This document shows positions 18,087 to 27,292 of a stretch of DNA of 64,000 nucleotides, in pieces. Within the stretch, counting starts at the first letter, position 1; every line of letters starts with the position of its first letter. Position numbers and translations under genes: made by a program. The notes below the pieces were generated by a model. It was not told the DNA's origin. It was given only the letters and a program-made list of their open reading frames with translations, and ran no database searches. Source of the DNA: JAICLK01 sp963810525 (GTDB lineage: Bacteria; Patescibacteriota; Saccharimonadia; Saccharimonadales; UBA4665). Location: positions 124,001 to 188,000 of the forward strand of contig CAWENB010000003.1 of NCBI GenBank assembly GCA_963810525.1, written 5' to 3'.

Positions 18087-18656
18087 ATGCCCTTGAAGAG
18101 CAACGAGCCGGTAATGAACTTCCAGAGATTACAGCAGGTATTGTCTGCGGCCCGCGATTCTGCCGATTTATACCAGCGCATAGTCGACGCTCCGTTCGAG
18201 CAGCGGGTTGAAGCGGCGTACATGTTTTTGGGGATTGTTGTATTTTTACGCGTTAATAAAGAAACCGATACGATTGACCGCATCGCTCTATCTGATACCG
18301 GACTTGCTAAAAAGACGTTGTCGGTTTCGGCCGTGCCATTCCACAAAATCAAGATTCCCTTGAATGCCCGCCAGAACGCCATTGTACGAGCGATTAAATC
18401 CGGCTTAGCACAAGACACGACTGATTGGCGTACCCTATTTATCCCAGTCCTGAAGCCAAAATTCGCCCGCATTAACCAGGCTAGTGCTGGCATCGCCTAT
18501 AGCGCCGTCCACCCCTTGCAAACTGGCGAAGGCGGGGCACTTATATTCAGCTACTTTCAATACCCGCAGGAGATCAACAAGCTTCAGCTGGAATTTATGG
18601 AGGGATACACCAGGCTCGTAGAGAAGAGCCTCAGGCTGCAGCCCGCGGCTATTTAA
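18087..18656 (+). CDS. Uncharacterized protein, 189 aa (possible sensor domain)
   Basis: Start chosen at ATG 18087, 6 nt after TATACT with TTGTAT 16 bp further up (leaderless). No sure family; an alpha/beta profile with FLGIVVFLRVNKETDTIDRIALSD and a Gly-rich HPLQTGEGGALIFSYF strand recalls GAF/PAS-type small-molecule sensors, but key residues are not conclusive. It stands alone. Confidence 0.6.
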   Translation: MPLKSNEPVMNFQRLQQVLSAARDSADLYQRIVDAPFEQRVEAAYMFLGIVVFLRVNKETDTIDRIALSDTGLAKKTLSVSAVPFHKIKIPLNARQNAIVRAIKSGLAQDTTDWRTLFIPVLKPKFARINQASAGIAYSAVHPLQTGEGGALIFSYFQYPQEINKLQLEFMEGYTRLVEKSLRLQPAAI

Positions 18657-18734
18657 GCCTGCCGTTGGGATTTGGCTACTCGTTTCTAACCCGGCCACTG
18701 TATAATTTTGTTACGATACTCTACAATCACTTAG

Positions 18735-20012
18735 GTGCCTAAGTTAAGCCCCGCTATGCCGGAAACGAGTTTGAATGACGTGCGTGCGGCTAGCATGCAA
18801 ATTTACCAGCAGAGTCAAACGATCGACTCCTATTATCGTCAAGCCGCTGCCGCGATATGGTTTGAGGCCGCTCCAAGCGGTACACTGCACGACCACATAG
18901 AAGAAGCGCTCGACGCTCATCAGTCCCGAGGCTACCCCCTTTCAGGACACACCATGGTCCACTTAGCATCACGCAGCCTCCATGATTACGCACTCACTCA
19001 TACCTCTGAGCTTGATTTTGCATACCCTGAAGACTTCGGTCCCGGTATTGGGGCCATTGAACCGTGGCGCTGGCTGGCAAGGGTGGCAGTCAATAACGAG
19101 CAATTCCGAAAAAGCCTTACACGCCGCACCATAAACAGCACTCTGCCGGAACGCACACGGGGCTTGGAGGTGGCGGCGGCTTGCTTTCCGGAACGCTTTG
19201 CCGGCGCGCACGCGCTCGATATCGGCTCCAACCTGAACTACCTCCAGAGATGTTTGGCGTTGCCAGGTCTTAGAACGGCACTCGGTCTTCACCTGGTCGG
19301 TAAGAACAGTGAAGCCGAAGATTATAAACTGACCGACCGACTCATTGACCACCTAGGCTCGAATCCGCTCACTAATCGACCCATAATAGGCGACAGTCTC
19401 GGGGTTGACCTTTCAGTCTGCGAGCACCCGTCGATCATAAATTGGGTAATGCACTGCTCTATTACGCCAAAAGAACTCGTTAAGGATCCACACCGAGAAG
19501 AAACTCTGCTAGGTCATATCGAATCCCCATCCGCGTTGGTACATTTCACCATGGGGGACATTTTCGAACTCGGACCGAAGACAATGTATCCCGAACGCTT
19601 TGTGGGGGCACTGGCGTTGCATGAAATGACCGATCGTGCTCGTTTCAGATTCGATATTGCCACAGCTCTGACGGTCGGCTATTTGTTCGACGATGAGAAA
19701 CGGCGGGCTCTCGTAGACCGGATGCTGGAACTTACCACCGATAACGGGCTTCTGTTTATTCAGGACTTTTGCCGTGTCGATCCTCACGGCGAACCAAAGT
19801 ATAACATTAGTTATGTCGACGATATCTATAGCCAGCCCTGGCAGTACCGGCTACTCGTGTATGATAAACAGAATCCTGATGACGGCTGGCAGGAAATGAT
19901 GGTATACCGCACCGGTCGTTGTCAACAAGCTCGGCTCGGCAACGGCCAACTTGTGTACCGTGATCGCCTGATGAGTTTGAGCGAGCGACTTGCGCAACCG
20001 ATAGCATGGTAA
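18735..20012 (+). CDS. SAM-dependent methyltransferase-like protein
   Basis: 425 residues. Residues around 152-165 read AHALDIGSNLNYLQ, a class I methyltransferase motif I (DIGSN). A later LALHEMTDRARF and DNGLLFIQDF fit post-I/motif III positions. The first 140 residues are helical and unrecognised. The start is GTG, 7 nt after TACAAT; a second box TATAAT lies at 18701. Substrate unknown. Convergent with the histidine kinase gene. Confidence 0.6.
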   Translation: MPKLSPAMPETSLNDVRAASMQIYQQSQTIDSYYRQAAAAIWFEAAPSGTLHDHIEEALDAHQSRGYPLSGHTMVHLASRSLHDYALTHTSELDFAYPEDFGPGIGAIEPWRWLARVAVNNEQFRKSLTRRTINSTLPERTRGLEVAAACFPERFAGAHALDIGSNLNYLQRCLALPGLRTALGLHLVGKNSEAEDYKLTDRLIDHLGSNPLTNRPIIGDSLGVDLSVCEHPSIINWVMHCSITPKELVKDPHREETLLGHIESPSALVHFTMGDIFELGPKTMYPERFVGALALHEMTDRARFRFDIATALTVGYLFDDEKRRALVDRMLELTTDNGLLFIQDFCRVDPHGEPKYNISYVDDIYSQPWQYRLLVYDKQNPDDGWQEMMVYRTGRCQQARLGNGQLVYRDRLMSLSERLAQPIAW

Positions 20013-20058
20013 TTGAAGCCGGCGAAGTCAAGGTCAAATCATCACATTAATTGAGCCA

Positions 20059-21204
20059 CTATAGACGTCGAGAATGCTCGTTGCATGCTAGAGGCAGTGA
20101 AAAATAAAACGTCGACCCTTGATTCTCAACACTAGTGAACCACACATCACCACCTAAACGTTCGGCTATAAGCTTAGCCATATATAATCCCAGCCCGGTT
20201 CCACTAACCTCTCGGTGCAGTACATTGTCGGCGCGGAAAAATTTGGAGAAAATAAATTTTTGCGCGGCTAACGGAATGCCTACGCCGGAATCGGCGACAC
20301 TAAATACCGCGTCGGTGTCACTAACTTCAAAGTTGACTACAATCGTGCCGCCTTCCGATGTATATTTCACGGCGTTCGTGAGCAGGTTCGAAAAAATCTC
20401 TTTCAGGAGCAATCCATCAGTTTCAAGCCTCATGGGGCTGCTGGGAATTCCGCATTGCAGACGCAAAGCTTTTTCACTCATGGCCGGTGTCATCTCGGCA
20501 ATAATTTGCTGCAGCAGCTGACTGACATCCACTTGTCGGTTTTTTACCGTTAAGCCGCCGGCCTCAATCCTGGTCACGTTCAAAAGAGTGTCAATAAGTT
20601 CATTCATGCGGTCGACCGAAGCCAGGATAGTATATACGAAAGCCCGTTGCTGTTCGCTCAGATCACCCGCCAACCCATCCTCGAGCATGCGGCTATATAT
20701 ATTTATGGACGAAAGCGGCGTACGCAACTGATGCGATGCAATCGAAATAAAGTCGGATTTGAGCTTTTCTTCCCGTATCTCAAGCGACACGTCGCGGAAG
20801 ACTTCAACTGCTCCTATCGGCCTATTTTCAAAGATTATCGGTGATACCGTGAGCTGTACTGGCACCAAGCTGCCGTCCTTGCGTTTGTAAGTAGTGCGAT
20901 AGCTGACACTCTTGCCGGTCAGAAAGGCCTTAGCAATCGGACGGTCAATAACTTTGATAAGACGCCCATTGTCGTATACGGCCTGAATTATGTCGGGAAA
21001 GCGTTTGTGCATTACTTCGGATCTCTTAAACCGCAGAATATCCAGAGCTACTTGATTGATGCGCGTAATCTTCCCCTGGCCATCAGTAGCAATGACACCA
21101 TCGCCAATGCTGGCAAAAAGCGCCTCAGCCCGCGCCCTTTCTTCAGCATCCGATAATACATTCCGCGCATTTTGATTGGTTGGTCGTTCGATCGCCATAA
21201 CCAT
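20059..21204 (-). CDS. PAS-domain sensor histidine kinase
   Basis: 381 residues: PAS domain (about 25-145, IGDGVIATDGQGKITRIN), HisKA with phosphorylatable His158 in SHQLRTPLS, and HATPase_c with N-box NLLTNAVKYT, DSGVGIP and GTGLGLYMAK. No membrane helix of its own. It is the last gene of an operon with a multi-pass membrane protein and an 84-aa protein, so the membrane protein may be the input module. A second start (21198) lies 6 nt after TAAAAT. The orphan receiver gene at 22570 is the likely partner. Confidence 0.9.
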   Translation of the reverse strand: MVMAIERPTNQNARNVLSDAEERARAEALFASIGDGVIATDGQGKITRINQVALDILRFKRSEVMHKRFPDIIQAVYDNGRLIKVIDRPIAKAFLTGKSVSYRTTYKRKDGSLVPVQLTVSPIIFENRPIGAVEVFRDVSLEIREEKLKSDFISIASHQLRTPLSSINIYSRMLEDGLAGDLSEQQRAFVYTILASVDRMNELIDTLLNVTRIEAGGLTVKNRQVDVSQLLQQIIAEMTPAMSEKALRLQCGIPSSPMRLETDGLLLKEIFSNLLTNAVKYTSEGGTIVVNFEVSDTDAVFSVADSGVGIPLAAQKFIFSKFFRADNVLHREVSGTGLGLYMAKLIAERLGGDVWFTSVENQGSTFYFSLPLACNEHSRRL

Positions 21205-21211
21205 ATTTTAC

Positions 21212-21466
21212 CTACTTTGTGATTTTTGCCAGACCCCGCAGATCCGCAAGGTACCTGTTCACTAGCCTGTCGTCATCACTGAGGAGGTTTACCGCCACGC
21301 TGATCCACTCGATTAACTCTTTAAGGTCTTGCTTCTGCAGCTCTTCGGGACGTTTATGCAGGTGGTTCCGGATTTGGCGCGTCACGAATCGATCCGTAGC
21401 CGGTCCAAGGTAGTCATAGGTGATATTTACAACTGAATCGTATAGTGTGACGCCCCCCGCCATCAC
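21212..21466 (-). CDS. Uncharacterized 84-aa protein of the sensor operon
   Basis: Small helical, charged protein (YLGPATDRFVTRQIRNHL, then KQDLKELIEWISVAVNLL). It lies 1 nt downstream of the membrane sensor gene and 7 nt before the kinase gene, so it is co-translated with both. Possibly an adaptor between them. No family recognised. Confidence 0.7.
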   Translation of the reverse strand: MMAGGVTLYDSVVNITYDYLGPATDRFVTRQIRNHLHKRPEELQKQDLKELIEWISVAVNLLSDDDRLVNRYLADLRGLAKITK

Positions 21467-21467
21467 G

Positions 21468-22400
21468 CTATACTTCCTCTATCCTTTGTAATCGTTTTGC
21501 CCCGACAGCAATCAGGACAAAGCTCAAAGCCAGCATGACTAACAGCAGGTAGATAAGCGCCAGGATCCAGCTCAACGACAACACTGACAGACGGGAGGCT
21601 AAGGTCGAAAGATATTGGATAAACATCGATATAACAATCATCGAGCCTATGCCATATGCCAGAAGGCTCATGGCACGGCTATATAGGACGCCTTTCACGC
21701 GCGAATGGTAAACGTACAATTCATACGTCGCCAGAACTCCGATAAACCAGGTAAAAATATACGGAATCACCAATGTCAAAAGCACCATGTCGGTATCGAG
21801 GTGATACGCGGCGTTAAGTCTGTTTTGAGTACTGGCAACCAAATGGCTGTATACGACACCTACCGTTATCACTACAAACCCCATAATGTAAATCGCCCGC
21901 CGGCTTGGCCGCACCTTTACGAGTTCACTAAAATTCCTGGCTCCTTCGCCGATCAAAATATAACCGGCCAGCGGGAACAACAGACCCACATAGTTATTGA
22001 TAATAATGTCCGGGGTTAGGAATCCGTGATAAGCGTCCGCAAAATCTTTGGTAATGCCGGATACGATCGAACTTACCGGCAACCATAATGCCAGCAGTAA
22101 TATACCGTAACTCAATTTGCTCAGAGCCTTGCTATCGTCGCCGCGGTTAACGAGTCCGGCGTACTGGCTCAGTTTGAAATACCCGTAAAATGCCGCGCCC
22201 CAAATTGCGATAAGCGGAATCCCGAAACTCAGGTCCAATAATCGAACGGTCAGCGTCGTAATATGGTACTGCTCGATGGTTTTGTGCGGTACCGGCGACA
22301 ACAAAAGAATGATTAAATAGACGACTGATAAACTTACATACCAAATTTGTGCATTTCGCTTTGACTGAGTGCGATGTTTCGGTGGCCTACCCTTCGTCAT
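21468..22400 (-). CDS. Multi-pass membrane protein, probable sensor of the kinase operon
   Basis: 310 residues with about seven to eight hydrophobic helices and a basic N-terminus (KGRPPKHRTQSKR). No extracytoplasmic domain of size. It is first in a tight three-gene operon with a soluble PAS kinase, resembling architectures where an integral membrane module feeds a separate kinase. TATAAT is at 22434-22439. Function inferred from context only. Confidence 0.65.
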   Translation of the reverse strand: MTKGRPPKHRTQSKRNAQIWYVSLSVVYLIILLLSPVPHKTIEQYHITTLTVRLLDLSFGIPLIAIWGAAFYGYFKLSQYAGLVNRGDDSKALSKLSYGILLLALWLPVSSIVSGITKDFADAYHGFLTPDIIINNYVGLLFPLAGYILIGEGARNFSELVKVRPSRRAIYIMGFVVITVGVVYSHLVASTQNRLNAAYHLDTDMVLLTLVIPYIFTWFIGVLATYELYVYHSRVKGVLYSRAMSLLAYGIGSMIVISMFIQYLSTLASRLSVLSLSWILALIYLLLVMLALSFVLIAVGAKRLQRIEEV

Positions 22401-22569
22401 TTTGTATGTTCCCTATTTAAATACGAGGTAAAAATTATAAAGGATCCCGGGGATTACACTTTTTCCCAAGCATAGCCTGGAAAACGGCCAAATGTAATTA
22501 GAATATTAACACGCAAAAAGTTATAATTCTAACATACCTGACGCTCATCATAGCGTATAAATAGAAGGA

Positions 22570-22968
22570 ATGCCTCAAATCATTATGAGCAAGAGTTTAC
22601 AGGGAATCTCTGTTTTAATTGTCGAGGATGAGCCGGCCCTAAACGCGGCCTATGCCGCCATTCTGAAAGCTGAATCCGTAAATGTTGACACGAGCTTCAA
22701 TGGCGAAGAAGCTCTGACAAAAGTACACACACATATGCCGGATATTATCCTGCTGGACCTGCGCATGCCGATAATGGATGGCCTTGAATTTTTGCGGCGT
22801 TTCTCGGATGTGCCGAATCATGAGAAAAGCAAGATAATATTGTTTAGCAATTTCGACGAGCAAAAAGACATCGACAAAGCGTTTGACCTGGGCGCCAACC
22901 GTTACATGCTCAAGGCCTGGGTTTCACCGAAGGAACTTATAAAGCTCATCAAAGAAACCGCCGGGTAG
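22570..22968 (+). CDS. Single-domain response regulator (CheY-like)
   Basis: 132-residue receiver domain with acid pocket VEDE, phosphoacceptor Asp63 (LLDLRMP) and Lys115 (MLKAW). No output domain, so it acts by protein contact or phosphorelay. Divergent from the sensor operon and its probable partner. AAGGA sits just upstream of ATG, with TATAAA nine nt before it. Confidence 0.9.
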   Translation: MPQIIMSKSLQGISVLIVEDEPALNAAYAAILKAESVNVDTSFNGEEALTKVHTHMPDIILLDLRMPIMDGLEFLRRFSDVPNHEKSKIILFSNFDEQKDIDKAFDLGANRYMLKAWVSPKELIKLIKETAG

Positions 22969-23031
22969 ATTTTCCTAACTTGGCTCATTCTACTGCGAAA
23001 AGCCATGTTCAAGCGCGTAATAATTTTAACT

Positions 23032-23718
23032 TTATGACATCTGAAGCGTGTCGAACGCCTCACTGCCCAGCTTGGCTATAAGTTTGGGGAGATGTATGCA
23101 GTACATGCCTTTTTTATAGCTTAACGCGCCTTTGCGTTTCAGGTACTGGGCCTCGACGGCAACGGTTTCGCGCGTCACTCCGATCATGCTGGCAATTTGG
23201 GCGTGGGTGAGTGGAAACGGAATGTCATATTGGTCTTTATCGCGCTTAGCCACGCCGTAACGCAACACCAGATAGTGGAAGAGTCTGGTGAGTTTTTCCT
23301 TCGAATAAGATTGCTCCAACGCGTGAATATGAATTGTGGCGCCGATATAACCGCTAATAAACCGCTGCATCACTTCGGTTGTAAGTTCGAGGCTGGATTT
23401 CATTCTGTCTAGAAAAATGTCGCGTGCGATAGGCGAAAGTTCGCATTTAGTGAATGCCCGGTAGTAATACAGAGCTACCGGCGACAAGTTGAAGAGCCAT
23501 TCGGCTGGCAGGATATCTCCTTTGGCATAAAAGGCGACGATTTGCTCGAATCCTGCAGTGCTTATGGAATAGGCGACGACATAACCCTCCGTCACCACTA
23601 GGGCAGAATGCGGAACCTCCCCTTGAAAAATTATCGGCGCCAGTTCGGAATATTGCCGCGGCGGCGATTGTCTGGCATCCTCAATAAGGCTCTGGAGAGC
23701 TTTCGAAGTTAACGACAT
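23032..23718 (-). CDS. Crp/Fnr family transcriptional regulator (second)
   Basis: 228 residues, cNMP-type N-domain and C-terminal winged helix (LTHAQIASMIGVTRETVAVEAQYLKRKG). It diverges strongly from the copy at 16044. CATAAT ends 6 nt before ATG (leaderless). It borders the stress cluster (KGG, GlsB, Ku), which it might regulate; that is a guess from position. Confidence 0.85.
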   Translation of the reverse strand: MSLTSKALQSLIEDARQSPPRQYSELAPIIFQGEVPHSALVVTEGYVVAYSISTAGFEQIVAFYAKGDILPAEWLFNLSPVALYYYRAFTKCELSPIARDIFLDRMKSSLELTTEVMQRFISGYIGATIHIHALEQSYSKEKLTRLFHYLVLRYGVAKRDKDQYDIPFPLTHAQIASMIGVTRETVAVEAQYLKRKGALSYKKGMYCIHLPKLIAKLGSEAFDTLQMS

Positions 23719-23883
23719 GTTCCCATTATGACACAGGCCCGGCAGTAAGTCGCAACAAACCGAGGCATAACCGAGTGTTTGTTAATTTTCTAATATATGC
23801 CTTGCGAGTGTTTTTACAGCACGACCGGGCACTCTTCCCTACACTACAAAGTGCCAACATAAATGTAAGGAAGGGAGGATGTT

Positions 23884-24072
23884 ATGGCAGATCCAAAGAA
23901 TCCAGGACAATTTGGCAACCGTAAAGACACTAAGAAGATGGCGAGCCTCGGCGGCCAACACCAGGGTAAAGAAAATAACCCTGCGAACTTTGCAAATGAC
24001 CATGAAAAGGCCGAGCGTGCTGGCCGTGCTGGCGGCAGTAAAAGCCGTCGCGGCAGCGCCGACAACAGCTAA
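23884..24072 (+). CDS. KGG-motif general stress protein
   Basis: 62 residues with the two repeats of the con-10/GsiB-type family (KKMASLGGQHQGKENNPANF and EKAERAGRAGGSK). Very hydrophilic, Gly/Lys/Asn-rich, desiccation- or stress-linked in relatives. Start set by GGGAGGA six nt before ATG. Confidence 0.85.
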   Translation: MADPKNPGQFGNRKDTKKMASLGGQHQGKENNPANFANDHEKAERAGRAGGSKSRRGSADNS

Positions 24073-24150
24073 TCGCTTGGCTTAAGCCCGCATAGCGCTA
24101 GAGGGCGGAGGTTAACTTCCGCCCCAAGACTACATCAGACAAGGAGCAGC

Positions 24151-24299
24151 GTAAGGCAAGGCAGCCCTAAGTCACGCAGAGAAGATGAATTGACGGTGCA
24201 CGAGCACACACATGAGGGCAGTTCAAAAATCGTAAACAAGCCATCGCGATGGGCCTGAGCAAAGCCCGGCGCAAAGGCGAGAAAGTTCCCGAGATATAA
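24151..24299 (+). pseudogene. Remnant of a DUF6496-like small protein
   Basis: Reads SPKSRREDELTVHEHTHEG in one frame, then NRKQAIAMGLSKARRKGEKV in another, the latter typical of DUF6496-like proteins. The switch falls at an A5 run (near 24219). AAGGAG is well placed 4 nt upstream of a GTA codon, so the start codon also appears lost. Sequencing error is possible. Confidence 0.45.
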
Positions 24300-24313
24300 G
24301 GAGGAATGGAATT

Positions 24314-24586
24314 ATGGGTTTACTATTGACGCTAATTATTGGTGGAGTTATCGGCTATCTGGCGGCGCGAGTCATGGGCCGGGAAGAAGGAATAATCGCG
24401 AGTGTAGTAATTGGGATTATCGGCGCCTTTATTGGCGGCTGGCTGTCGAGTCTGTTCGGTAATGGTACGCAGTCGTTCGTCGGCATGTCTTTGTCGGGAA
24501 TAATCTGGTCGTTCATCGGTGCCGTCATTCTATCGGCAATCCTGAATGCCTTTCAGCACCGGTCAGGTTCAAGTCACGTAAGATAA
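24314..24586 (+). CDS. GlsB/YeaQ/YmgE family stress membrane protein
   Basis: 90 residues, three helices, Gly-rich with the signature IIGGVIGYLAARVMG and SVVIGIIGAFIGGWL (transglycosylase-associated family). Usually induced by general stress. AAGGAGG upstream. Confidence 0.9.
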   Translation: MGLLLTLIIGGVIGYLAARVMGREEGIIASVVIGIIGAFIGGWLSSLFGNGTQSFVGMSLSGIIWSFIGAVILSAILNAFQHRSGSSHVR

Positions 24587-24637
24587 TCGGCTGTTAGAGT
24601 TTTAGTTTTTACGAGTGTCTTAAGAGCAGGAGGGAGT

Positions 24638-25417
24638 ATGGCACGGGCCACCTGGCAAGGATATATAACACTTGGGCAGCTCGGCATTCCGGTACGTTTG
24701 TACACGGCGACTCAGTCACTTCGGCCGCACTTCGTGCGTTTGCACGAAAGGGACGGCTCGCCGGTTGAACGGGCGTTACGGTGCCGAGCCGAACACCTCG
24801 AGATTTCCCCAAACGAAACGGTACGCGCCGCGGAATACGAACCGGATAGGTACGTGACACTGACCGATCAGGAGCTGGAGCGTACCGCACCGGCGCATGT
24901 CAAGTCGGTCGATATAAAGCAGTTCTGCTCCCGCGGTTCGATTGACCCGGTTTACTATGAAAAGCCATTTTACGCGGTGCCGGGGCGAGGCGGCGAGCGC
25001 GGGTATTCACTGCTGCGCGAAGTTTTAGCGCGTACCGGCATGCTGGCGATTGCGCAATTAATTATGCACGAACGCGAACATATTGCGGCGCTACTGGTGC
25101 AGGGCGACATGTTGGTGCTTAATCAGCTCCGGTTCGCCGACGAGCTCTTGCCGCGTAATCGCCTTAAGACTCCGCCGCTCCCGAAGCCTTCGCCCGATGA
25201 GATCGACGCGCTCACGGCGATCGTCAGGCGCTTCAACGGCCCGTTTTATATTCAGGATTATCATGACGAACACAGCGAATATGTACGGCAACTCATCGAA
25301 CGTAAGGCCAAGGGTCTGCCGGCGCGGCGCCGCGAGCGTATCGCCCCGCATACTACACCGCAAAATGAGATTATCGCTACCCTGCGCAGTTCCCTTGGGA
25401 ATAGTACCGTTTCCTAG
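24638..25417 (+). CDS. ku: Ku protein (non-homologous end joining)
   Basis: 259-residue bacterial Ku core: WQGYITLGQLGIPVRLYTA at the start, DRYVTLTDQELE, IDPVYYEKPFYAVP and RTGMLAIAQLIMHEREHIAAL, all colinear with Ku. It forms a homodimeric ring on DNA ends and recruits LigD. No ligD or other NHEJ gene lies in the window. GGAGGGAGT precedes ATG. It is in a stress cluster with KGG and GlsB genes. NHEJ is uncommon in reduced CPR genomes. Confidence 0.93.
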   Translation: MARATWQGYITLGQLGIPVRLYTATQSLRPHFVRLHERDGSPVERALRCRAEHLEISPNETVRAAEYEPDRYVTLTDQELERTAPAHVKSVDIKQFCSRGSIDPVYYEKPFYAVPGRGGERGYSLLREVLARTGMLAIAQLIMHEREHIAALLVQGDMLVLNQLRFADELLPRNRLKTPPLPKPSPDEIDALTAIVRRFNGPFYIQDYHDEHSEYVRQLIERKAKGLPARRRERIAPHTTPQNEIIATLRSSLGNSTVS

Positions 25418-25527
25418 ACATGCGTTGCAGCGCCAACCGCGACCGCTTATGGTGTGAATTATTTCCTATCTACACTGTAGGAAGCCTTACTGATAATGAT
25501 ACCGAGAGCCGCCATAATAAAAAACAG

Positions 25528-25591
25528 TTTCTGTGAGTGAGCGGGTCAACAAGTTGAGTACACTAGGGACCGATGCGTCACTCCCGGGAAC
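25528..25591 (+). ncRNA. Structured leader motif, copy B
   Basis: Same architecture as 17581-17640: outer GAGTGA (25535-25540)/TCACTC (25578-25583), inner GGGTC (25543-25547)/GGACC (25567-25571), internal loop GC versus GATGCG. The outermost pair is G-C here and G-U in copy A, which fits a conserved stem. Confidence 0.5.
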
Positions 25592-25629
25592 TGAGGTGGC
25601 AAATTAGGGATACGCCGGGGGTGGTGCTT

Positions 25630-25869
25630 ATGGCAATTGCGCACAATTACCGGTTACCTGTTTCCGATCGTGAGCGCAAATTATTGAAAATGGTTAGCGC
25701 AGCAGCCGCAATTCGGCTGGGCGGCGGTTATCGCCACATCGTGGATGATACCGCTTTCAACTCGACAAGTCTGCGAAGCTACCGGGCAATCCTTGGCCGC
25801 CAACACAATACTCGTCATTACATACGTATATGTCCGACATCCGGATATGGCCAATGCGTTATACGATGA
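25630..25869 (+). CDS. Small protein, 79 aa, family A/B (copy B)
   Basis: Exactly as long as the ORF at 17674 and preceded by the same leader motif. Shared residues include ERKL at 15-18 and RSYRAIL near 49-55. The 3' part matches copy A in another frame (HPDMANALYDDAAYL), suggesting an old frameshift in one or both copies. GGGGGTGG precedes ATG. Function unknown. Confidence 0.45.
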   Translation: MAIAHNYRLPVSDRERKLLKMVSAAAAIRLGGGYRHIVDDTAFNSTSLRSYRAILGRQHNTRHYIRICPTSGYGQCVIR

Positions 25870-25932
25870 CGCCGCATATTTAAATTTAGCTATCGTCTCC
25901 GGGTTTATTAATCAATGAAGGCAAGAGCTCAT

Positions 25933-27135
25933 CTAGTTCTGCGTTTCTAATTGAGCAATGTATGCGTCAATTTGAGTGAAATCATTCAGCCCGACAGCAG
26001 GTACCAGCACATCTTCGCCGGAGTAGTTCTCGCCCAGTACCAGATTGACGTCCTTCTGTCCGTTGAATGTCGCCCCTTCCAGTGCCGCGGAACTGATTTG
26101 CGACTGTGGAATTTTTTTCATGATAGTGTTCAAGCGCCGCAGCTCGTTGAGCTGGAAGTCGGTTTTGACGTTTTTGCCGTAGGCGTCAAACAAGCTGCCG
26201 ACTTTGACGGGGTTTGAGAGTACACCGAGCGATGTCGCCTTGGCGGCCAGGGCCAACAACATTTGACGCTGATGCTGCGTCCGATCGAAGTCCGCGCGCG
26301 GGAATCCATACGCTCCGTAGGCGTCGCCGCGCGCCCGCGCCAGATCTAGTGCCTGCTCACCGTTAAGTGTATGCGGCCCGTTCGACAGATCCACCAGCGG
26401 GCCACCCGTAGCGTAATCGATGCTCGGATCGTACAACCCGCGCGGGTCGTCGCTCTGGATGTTTATCGTAATACCACCGACCGCGTTGACCGCGTCGCGG
26501 AATGCCGTGTAATCAATCAGTGAGTAGTAATTGATGGGCACGTTGAATTTTTGTGACACCGTTTCTTCGAGTAGCCCCATGCCGCCCGCTGGATAACCCG
26601 CTACGCTGAAATGTTCAGCCTGCCCGTCTTCGTAAACCTCGTTGATTTTAGCGTAGCCGTTTCCCGGAATATTCACGTATAGATCACGCGGAATACTCAG
26701 CATGAATGCTTTGTTCTGTTTTGTATCAATACTTACCAGCATGATTGAGTCGGTCAGATCAGCACCGGAATGCCCGGGGTCGTCGGACGAATCGCCGGCC
26801 AGCAGGATGTTAACCCGCCCGACGTCTTCACCCTTCAATTTCGTCTGGTTAAACAGGCTCAGGAAATTCTGCCAGCCAAAATCCCGCATGAACTTGTACC
26901 CGAGATAACCTCCGACGGCCAGCACGATAACGATAAGCACCGTTGCGAACCGTTTGAGTATTTTTCTCCACCGCGGCGGCCCTAGCTTGACCGGCGCGAC
27001 AGGTGCGTTCCTGGGTTGCCGCCGCCGGGCATATTGTTCGTTCGGCAAAGTGCGGTATAAATCATACGCGCTGGTCCCTTTGCTTGAGCGCTTATTTCCG
27101 GCCGGCTGGGTTTTGAGCTTCTTTGATTTACGCAT
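25933..27135 (-). CDS. LytR-CpsA-Psr (LCP) family protein
   Basis: 400 residues. A basic cytoplasmic N-terminus is followed by one membrane helix (about 62-84), then the LCP catalytic domain with DSIMLVSIDTKQNKAFMLSIPRDLYVNI, the NAVGGI motif and LDLARARGDAYGAYGFPRADFDRTQ (Arg/Asp residues binding pyrophosphate). LCP enzymes attach undecaprenyl-linked glycopolymers to peptidoglycan. It probably decorates this cell's wall. TATACT lies upstream, followed by TTAAGTAA. Confidence 0.92.
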   Translation of the reverse strand: MRKSKKLKTQPAGNKRSSKGTSAYDLYRTLPNEQYARRRQPRNAPVAPVKLGPPRWRKILKRFATVLIVIVLAVGGYLGYKFMRDFGWQNFLSLFNQTKLKGEDVGRVNILLAGDSSDDPGHSGADLTDSIMLVSIDTKQNKAFMLSIPRDLYVNIPGNGYAKINEVYEDGQAEHFSVAGYPAGGMGLLEETVSQKFNVPINYYSLIDYTAFRDAVNAVGGITINIQSDDPRGLYDPSIDYATGGPLVDLSNGPHTLNGEQALDLARARGDAYGAYGFPRADFDRTQHQRQMLLALAAKATSLGVLSNPVKVGSLFDAYGKNVKTDFQLNELRRLNTIMKKIPQSQISSAALEGATFNGQKDVNLVLGENYSGEDVLVPAVGLNDFTQIDAYIAQLETQN

Positions 27136-27253
27136 ATCGTTATTTACTTAAGTATAGAACGTTAGCCGCTAAATACTACGCCTCAAACCCCCAAGGTTGC
27201 CTGAAAAGTTGAGTGTCAAGCTGCGCTCATCAAAACCGAAACTTAGCCCATTC

Positions 27254-27286
27254 TTAAGCTAACCTAAAGTGCCCATGCTTTATAGT
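27254..27286 (+). promoter_or_regulatory. Promoter with two TTAAG-type half-sites (response-regulator operator)
   Basis: Half-sites TTAAG (27254) and TAAAG (27265), 11 bp apart, the second beginning 16 bp before TATAGT (27281-27286). Spacing is identical to the operator of the OmpR-type regulator gene (62268-62311). Confidence 0.5.
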
Positions 27287-27292
27287 TTGATA

